Below, piece after piece: positions 7,720 to 11,110 of a DNA stretch of 11,110 nt. Source of the DNA: CAZPRY01 sp964589175 (GTDB lineage: Bacteria > Fidelibacterota > UBA2242); contig CAZPRY010000089.1 of NCBI GenBank assembly GCA_964589175.1, positions 1-11,110 of the forward strand. Direction: 5' to 3'. A program made the translations under genes and the position numbers. Each line of letters starts with the position of its first letter. The stretch's first letter is position 1. Under the pieces are notes generated by a model, which saw nothing but the letters and a program-made list of their open reading frames with translations, did not search any database and was not told where the DNA came from.

Positions 7720-7836
7720 GTTAAAATTTTTCCATCCCACAGAACTTTTTCGCCCATTCCCAAGTCATAAGCACAGAATGGCCGTCATTCATCCATATAA
7801 AGCCAAAAACACCGTCTTGAAATTACGGGAGGGGAA

Positions 7837-10245
7837 ATGTTCGTCAACTATCTCAAGGTCGTCCTCAGAAACCTGAGACGCCACAAGGTCTATTCGTTCA
7901 TCAATATCACCGGCCTGACGATCGGGATCGCCTGCACCCTGCTTATCAGCCTGTACATCCTGCATGAAATCCGTTTCGAAAAATGCCATGCACAACGCGA
8001 CCGCATCTACCGGGTCGCGGGCAAGATCAGTTTCAACGTGAACGAGGACCGGCTGGCGGCTCTGCTTCCCCCGATGGGGCCGCTCCTGGAAGCCGAGTTC
8101 GCCGAAGTCGAAAAGGCTGTCCGTATCCTGCCCGGCAACGATGTTGTCGAAAATGTCATCCTCGAATACGACGACCAGCGCTTCAAGGAGGAAAATTTCT
8201 TCATCGCCGATCCGGGCCTTTTCTCGGTCTTCACCTTCCCGCTGCTGCGCGGCAACCCGGATGAAGTCCTGGCCGCTCCCTTTACGGTCGTGATCTCCGA
8301 AGATATGGCCCGCAAATATTTCAGCCCGGAAGATCCGGTCGGCAAGACGCTCACCCTGAACGATCAATACGAGCTGACCGTCACCGGTGTGCTGCGCAAT
8401 GTTCCGGCCAATACGCAACTGCGCTGCGATTTCATCGCCTCATTTGCCACACTCGAGGCCATCCCGGAGTTGAATTACAATATCTGGGGACGGCTGGGCA
8501 CACCGTACACCTATATTCTCGTCAATGAGCCTTTCGATGCCGAAGCCTTCGACGCCAAGTTACCCGACTTCCTCAAGCGGCATGTACCCGGCCCTCTGTC
8601 CGAAAAAATCACCTTGTTTGTCCAGCCGCTGAAGGACATCTACCTGCGCTCCGATTTGAAAATGGAATTGGAACCATCGGGCAGCATCCAGTACGTGTAT
8701 CTCTTTTCAGCCCTGGCGATCGCCATCCTGCTGATTGCCTGCATCAATTTCATGAATCTCGCGACGGCCCGTTCCGTCCATCGTTCCGTCGAAGTCGGCA
8801 TGCGCAAGACCCTGGGCGCCCGGCGCGAGCAGTTGATCCGTCAATTCCTGGGCGAATCGATATCCATTGCTGTCATTGCGACGATCCTGGCTTTTACCCT
8901 TTTCGAGCTGTTGCGGCACACAATCGGTTTTTTCCGCGAAAACAACATCTCGGTTGATTACCGCGCTGACCTTTGGATTCTTCCGGCTTTGCTCGCGATG
9001 GCTGTATTCGTCGGGATAATCGCGGGCAGCTATCCGGCTTTCTTTCTCTCCGGCATCCGCCCGATCGCCACACTGAAAGGCAGCTGGAAAGTGTCATCCA
9101 AATCCCTGCTGCGCAAGGCGCTGGTCGTTTTTCAGTTCGTCATCTCGGTTACGCTGATCATCTCGACGCTTGTGATATACCGTCAACTGCATTACGTCAA
9201 AAACCTCGATCTCGGCTTCGACAAAGAATCAACGATTGTCATACCGATCAATGAAGCTCCGCTGCAGGGCAAGTACGAAGGATTGAAGAACGCCCTGGAT
9301 CGCACACCCGGCGTGCTGGCCGTAAGCGGAACATTTTCTTATCCCGGCGGTAGTTCGATGATCAAAATGGGCCTGCGGGCCGAGGGCCTTCCCGAAGACG
9401 ATCCGGTCGTCATGCAGGTCGTGGGCGCCGATTACGATCTGATCGATGCCCTGGGCATTCCACTCGTCACCGGCCGTAATTTCTCGCGTGAATACGCTTC
9501 CGATGCCCGCGAAGCTGTGATTCTGAATCAGGCCGCCGTCCGGCGCCTGGGCTGGGACGAGCCCATCGGAAAATCCATCAATCTCCCCAGCATGCGGGTG
9601 CGCGGGGAATCCACGCAGGTAAAAGTCATCGGCGTCATCAACGATTTTCATATGCAGTCGCTGCGCGAGAAGATCGAACCGATCATCATTCATATCGATC
9701 CTATGATGCTCAGCAACCTGATCGTACGGCTGGAACCCGGCCGCTACAGTGAAACCCTCGCAGGAATCGAGTCCATCTGGAAAGAAATCGCTCCGGGCAA
9801 TGCCTTCGCATTTCGCTTCATCGACGACAAATTCGACGAATACTATCGCCGTGAGGAAAAACTCGGGCAGATTATCACGACTTTTTCCATGCTGGCGATC
9901 TTCATTGCCTGCCTGGGATTGTACGGCCTGGCGGCCTTCACCACCGAGCAGCGCACCAAAGAGATCGGCGTCCGCAAAGTCCTGGGCGCCTCGGTGCGGG
10001 GCATCGTGTTTCTATTCTCAAAGGAGTTTCTGAAATTGGTAATTATCGCCAACCTACTGGCCTGGCCCGTCGCTTGGTACGCGATGCAGCGCTGGCTGCA
10101 GAATTTCGCCTATCATACGCAGTTGGCGGTCTCCGTCTTTCTTGTGTCCGGTTTGGTTTCCCTGGCGATTGCGCTTATTACCATCGCCTATCAGGCTATC
10201 CGGTCCGCGGTCGCCAACCCGGCCAAGGCTTTACGATATGAATGA
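7837..10245 (+). CDS. MacB/FtsX-type ABC transporter permease 3, fused double unit
   Basis: The product has 802 residues, with the same architecture as the two upstream permeases. TM1 about 17-41 (VYSFINITGLTIGIACTLLI); first periplasmic core with YFSPEDPVGKTL from residue 161; TM2 about 287-308 into INFMNLATARSVHRSVEVGMRKTLG (303-327); TM4 ends near Y399; TM5 about 428-449 after LLRK; second core with DEPIGKSI around 574-581; TM6 about 679-701, EQRTKEIGVRKVLG (704-717); TM7 731-749; TM8 about 763-784; ending NPAKALRYE. GGAGG at 7828-7832 supports the ATG. It carries more Cys/Arg substitutions in the first core (for example LRCDF where permease 2 has LRFDM), suggesting divergence rather than recent duplication. 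Separated from permease 2 by the Fe-S gene and repeats, it may be its own transcription unit. An ATPase partner is not encoded within the window. Family assignment is secure; substrate is unknown. Confidence 0.95.
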   Translation: MFVNYLKVVLRNLRRHKVYSFINITGLTIGIACTLLISLYILHEIRFEKCHAQRDRIYRVAGKISFNVNEDRLAALLPPMGPLLEAEFAEVEKAVRILPGNDVVENVILEYDDQRFKEENFFIADPGLFSVFTFPLLRGNPDEVLAAPFTVVISEDMARKYFSPEDPVGKTLTLNDQYELTVTGVLRNVPANTQLRCDFIASFATLEAIPELNYNIWGRLGTPYTYILVNEPFDAEAFDAKLPDFLKRHVPGPLSEKITLFVQPLKDIYLRSDLKMELEPSGSIQYVYLFSALAIAILLIACINFMNLATARSVHRSVEVGMRKTLGARREQLIRQFLGESISIAVIATILAFTLFELLRHTIGFFRENNISVDYRADLWILPALLAMAVFVGIIAGSYPAFFLSGIRPIATLKGSWKVSSKSLLRKALVVFQFVISVTLIISTLVIYRQLHYVKNLDLGFDKESTIVIPINEAPLQGKYEGLKNALDRTPGVLAVSGTFSYPGGSSMIKMGLRAEGLPEDDPVVMQVVGADYDLIDALGIPLVTGRNFSREYASDAREAVILNQAAVRRLGWDEPIGKSINLPSMRVRGESTQVKVIGVINDFHMQSLREKIEPIIIHIDPMMLSNLIVRLEPGRYSETLAGIESIWKEIAPGNAFAFRFIDDKFDEYYRREEKLGQIITTFSMLAIFIACLGLYGLAAFTTEQRTKEIGVRKVLGASVRGIVFLFSKEFLKLVIIANLLAWPVAWYAMQRWLQNFAYHTQLAVSVFLVSGLVSLAIALITIAYQAIRSAVANPAKALRYE

Positions 10246-10266
10246 TTCTTTCAAACCTCCTGGGGT

Positions 10267-10330
10267 TGTCATCCCGAACGCAGCGCAGCGCAGTGAAGGA
10301 TCGGGTCAGCCCATTGCGAGTGTACAATCC
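10267..10330 (+). repeat. third, left-end-only copy of the palindromic element
   Basis: TGTCATCCCGA at 10267-10277, then AGTGAAGGATCGGGTC and GCGAGTGTAC, align with the left half of the element at 7452. Between them GCAGC is iterated (CGCAGCGCAGCGCAG), lengthening the hairpin loop. No right end is found; the 21-bp tandem array follows directly. It starts 21 bases after the permease 3 stop, nearly the same distance as the first copy from its gene. Confidence 0.7.
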
Positions 10331-10335
10331 CTGCG

Positions 10336-10736
10336 TTCCTGTTTCGGACAGCAACGTTCCTACTTTGAACAGGTCCTTTCCTATCTGAAACAGCAGCGTT
10401 CCTGTTTTCGACCCCTAATTTCCTACTTTGGACAGCAACGTTCCTACTTCAGGCAGGTCGTTTCCTACCTGGAAAAGCGGTGTTCCTATTTCGGACACAT
10501 AATTTCCTAATTGAAACAGCATCGCTCCTATTTTGAACAGGTCCTTTCCTACCTGAAAAAGCGACGTTCCTATTTCGGAGACAGGTCCCTTCCTATTTAA
10601 AATAGCTCCATTGCTATTTTCTACCCCAATTTTCCTATTGGAAACAGCATCGTTGCTGTTTTGAACAGGTCCCTTCCTACATGGAACAGCTCCGATCCTG
10701 TTTTCAACCCCTGCTTTCATGATTCGGGTAGCATCG
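10336..10736. repeat. 19-unit 21-bp tandem array with 84-bp higher-order pattern
   Basis: TTCCT or a one-to-two-base variant occurs at 10336, 10357, 10378, 10399, 10420, 10441, 10462, 10483, 10504, 10525, 10546 and 10567, then at 10590, 10611, 10632, 10653, 10674, 10695 and 10716. Every step is 21 bp except one of 23. Four unit types can be told apart by their 3' halves: a (..GGACAGCAACG), b (..GAACAGGTCCT), c (..GAAAAAGCG.CG) and d (..CGACCCCTAAT). They occur in the order abcd abcd abc(d/b) cd abcd a. Units of one type are more alike (for example 18 of 21 bases between the units at 10336 and 10420) than neighbouring units. Function unknown; not a CRISPR, because there are no unique spacers. 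Confidence 0.9.
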
Positions 10737-10745
10737 CTTCACCAA

Positions 10746-10811
10746 TACACCTGTCAGGTTTAAAAGATTCTTTCTCGCCGGATAACAATTTGTCTAAACC
10801 TGACAGGTGTA
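10746..10811. repeat. perfect 17-bp inverted repeat, 32-bp spacer
   Basis: TACACCTGTCAGGTTTA (10746-10762) is repeated exactly in reverse complement as TAAACCTGACAGGTGTA (10795-10811). Each arm is itself nearly palindromic around ACCTGTCAGGT. From general knowledge, AAACCTGTCAGGT-type palindromes recur as intergenic repeats in Bacteroidota-like genomes. No T tract follows in either direction, so it is more likely a mobile or structural repeat, or an mRNA hairpin, than a simple terminator. Confidence 0.8.
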
Positions 10812-10956
10812 CACAAAAGTCTTTACTTATTTTTAAATTATCGCTAACATCAATCAAGCGTAATATAAAAGCCGGTTCATGAAACGACAGAAAAGAACAG
10901 AGAATATTAGACGGATGATCTGGCAATGAATAGATCCGGTATCATGAATTTGCAGA

Positions 10957-10972
10957 TTCCTATATTTAGGAA
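10957..10972. repeat. small perfect hairpin TTCCTA/TAGGAA
   Basis: TTCCTA (10957-10962) and TAGGAA (10967-10972) form a 6-bp stem with a 4-base loop, about 115 bases before the gene at 11086. It could be an operator half-site pair or part of its leader; it may also be chance in AT-rich DNA. Confidence 0.3.
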
Positions 10973-10995
10973 CATTCACGATTCAGGGATAGATG

Positions 10996-11023
10996 TAGAC
11001 ATTTTATGTCTAAATATGGACAT
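10996..11023. promoter_or_regulatory. operator-like cluster of TAGACAT half-sites
   Basis: TAGACAT (10996-11002) and ATGTCTA (11006-11012) form a perfect 7-bp inverted repeat around TTT. TGGACAT (11017-11023) repeats the first half-site with one change. Three half-sites in 28 bp, 62-90 bp before the next gene, suit a dimeric repressor or activator site. As RNA, the first pair would be a 3-base-loop hairpin. No factor can be named. Confidence 0.4.
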
Positions 11024-11085
11024 TAGGCAGGTCGTGCTGTGCAGGTTAATCATATGTTAGCAGATATAATATAAAGGAGATAAAA

Positions 11086-11110
11086 ATGTGTACTAAAAGC
11101 AATTTAAAAT
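11086..11110 (+). CDS. start of a gene truncated by the window edge
   Basis: ATG at 11086 opens the frame MCTKSNLK and runs to the end of the window without a stop. AAGGAGA at 11074-11080, with AGGAG six bases from the ATG, is a strong ribosome binding site, which is the main support. Too little is visible to assign a family. It follows a long intergenic region and operator-like half-sites, so it probably has its own promoter. Confidence 0.6.

Larger units (their letters stand above)
7432..7836. other. repeat-filled gap between Fe-S gene and permease 3
   Basis: The 405 bases hold no credible gene. They contain one complete palindromic element (7452-7558), a second copy of its left part (7571-7650), and a different long inverted repeat (7655-7719). 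The last 115 bases lead to permease 3 and show its ribosome binding site, GGAGG at 7828-7832, but no clear promoter. An open frame running through the repeats into the permease gene is judged accidental. Confidence 0.85.
10246..11085. other. 840-bp non-coding tail after permease 3
   Basis: In order: a partial palindromic element (10267-10330), a 19-unit tandem array with a 21-bp step (10336-10736), a perfect 17-bp inverted repeat (10746-10811), an AT-rich stretch without a convincing gene, two small hairpins and operator-like half-sites (10957-11023), and the ribosome binding site of a gene starting at 11086. Open frames in this region follow the tandem array, whose period is a multiple of three, and have no ribosome binding sites. 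Confidence 0.8.

Noticed and set aside
7463..7876. 137-residue plus-strand open frame running from the repeats into permease 3
   Set aside because: It translates the palindromic repeats and overlaps the permease start out of frame, with no ribosome binding site.
7789..8418. 209-residue minus-strand open frame antisense to permease 3 (and similar shorter antisense frames in permeases 1 and 2)
   Set aside because: The opposite strand encodes a clearly recognisable permease. The antisense products show no recognisable domain, and long antisense frames are expected in such genes.
10142..10510. 122-residue open frame from the end of permease 3 into the 21-bp array
   Set aside because: It begins inside permease 3 in another frame and stays open because the array period is a multiple of three.
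10336..10736. CRISPR array
   Set aside because: The units are contiguous and degenerate with no unique spacers between repeats, and no cas genes are present.
10879..10929. 16-codon basic frame beginning MKRQKRTENIRR
   Set aside because: No ribosome binding site and far too short to tell from chance.
11065..11070. Perfect TATAAT before the gene at 11086
   Set aside because: A start site about seven bases later would lie inside the Shine-Dalgarno, and no matching upstream box is seen at the right distance.

Overview
The window looks like chromosome from a Gram-negative bacterium with an outer membrane, most likely a member of, or relative of, the Bacteroidota/Calditrichota (FCB) assemblage. 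This rests on three ~800-residue MacB/FtsX-type permeases with the N-terminal signature (RN..R/K.K..SFIN..GL..G.AC) and C-terminal NP...L+YE ending common in those phyla, on a lipoprotein-type signal peptide, and on dispersed palindromes of the TGTCATCCTGAG..AGCGAAGGATCGGG type. Clear Shine-Dalgarno sequences precede every gene, and two genes start with GTG; strong Shine-Dalgarno use argues against a typical Bacteroidia genome. The phylum assignment is inference.

Layout. 1-192: AT-rich, no gene seen. 193-615 (minus): small probable lipoprotein. 616-1319: long intergenic stretch with a possible minus-strand promoter, a terminator/attenuator-like double hairpin, and a short tandem array with an exact 21-bp step. 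1320-3743: permease 1. 3942-6338: permease 2, followed at once by a hairpin. 6457-7431: an 18-cysteine Fe-S protein. 7432-7836: a repeat-filled gap (one complete 107-bp palindromic element, one truncated copy, and another inverted repeat with two competing folds). 7837-10245: permease 3. 10246-11085: a non-coding tail with a third element copy, a striking 19-unit array with a 21-bp step and an 84-bp higher-order order, a perfect 17-bp inverted repeat, and operator-like half-sites. 11086-11110: first codons of a gene that runs off the window.

How the genes relate. The three permeases are paralogues with one architecture: two copies of the unit TM - periplasmic core - three TMs, so each polypeptide probably supplies both membrane halves of a LolCDE/MacB-like ABC transporter. 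No ATPase, membrane-fusion protein or outer-membrane channel is encoded here, so an ATPase would have to come from elsewhere. Permeases 2 and 3 look more like each other than like permease 1. The Fe-S protein lies between two of them on the same strand, but nothing in its sequence ties it to transport. All plus-strand genes are separated by gaps of 118-405 bp containing hairpins, so they need not form one tight operon.

The least explained material is non-coding: two unrelated tandem arrays, at opposite ends of the window, both stepping at exactly 21 bp (two DNA helical turns, or seven codons). No complete new defence, secretion or biosynthetic system can be claimed from this window.
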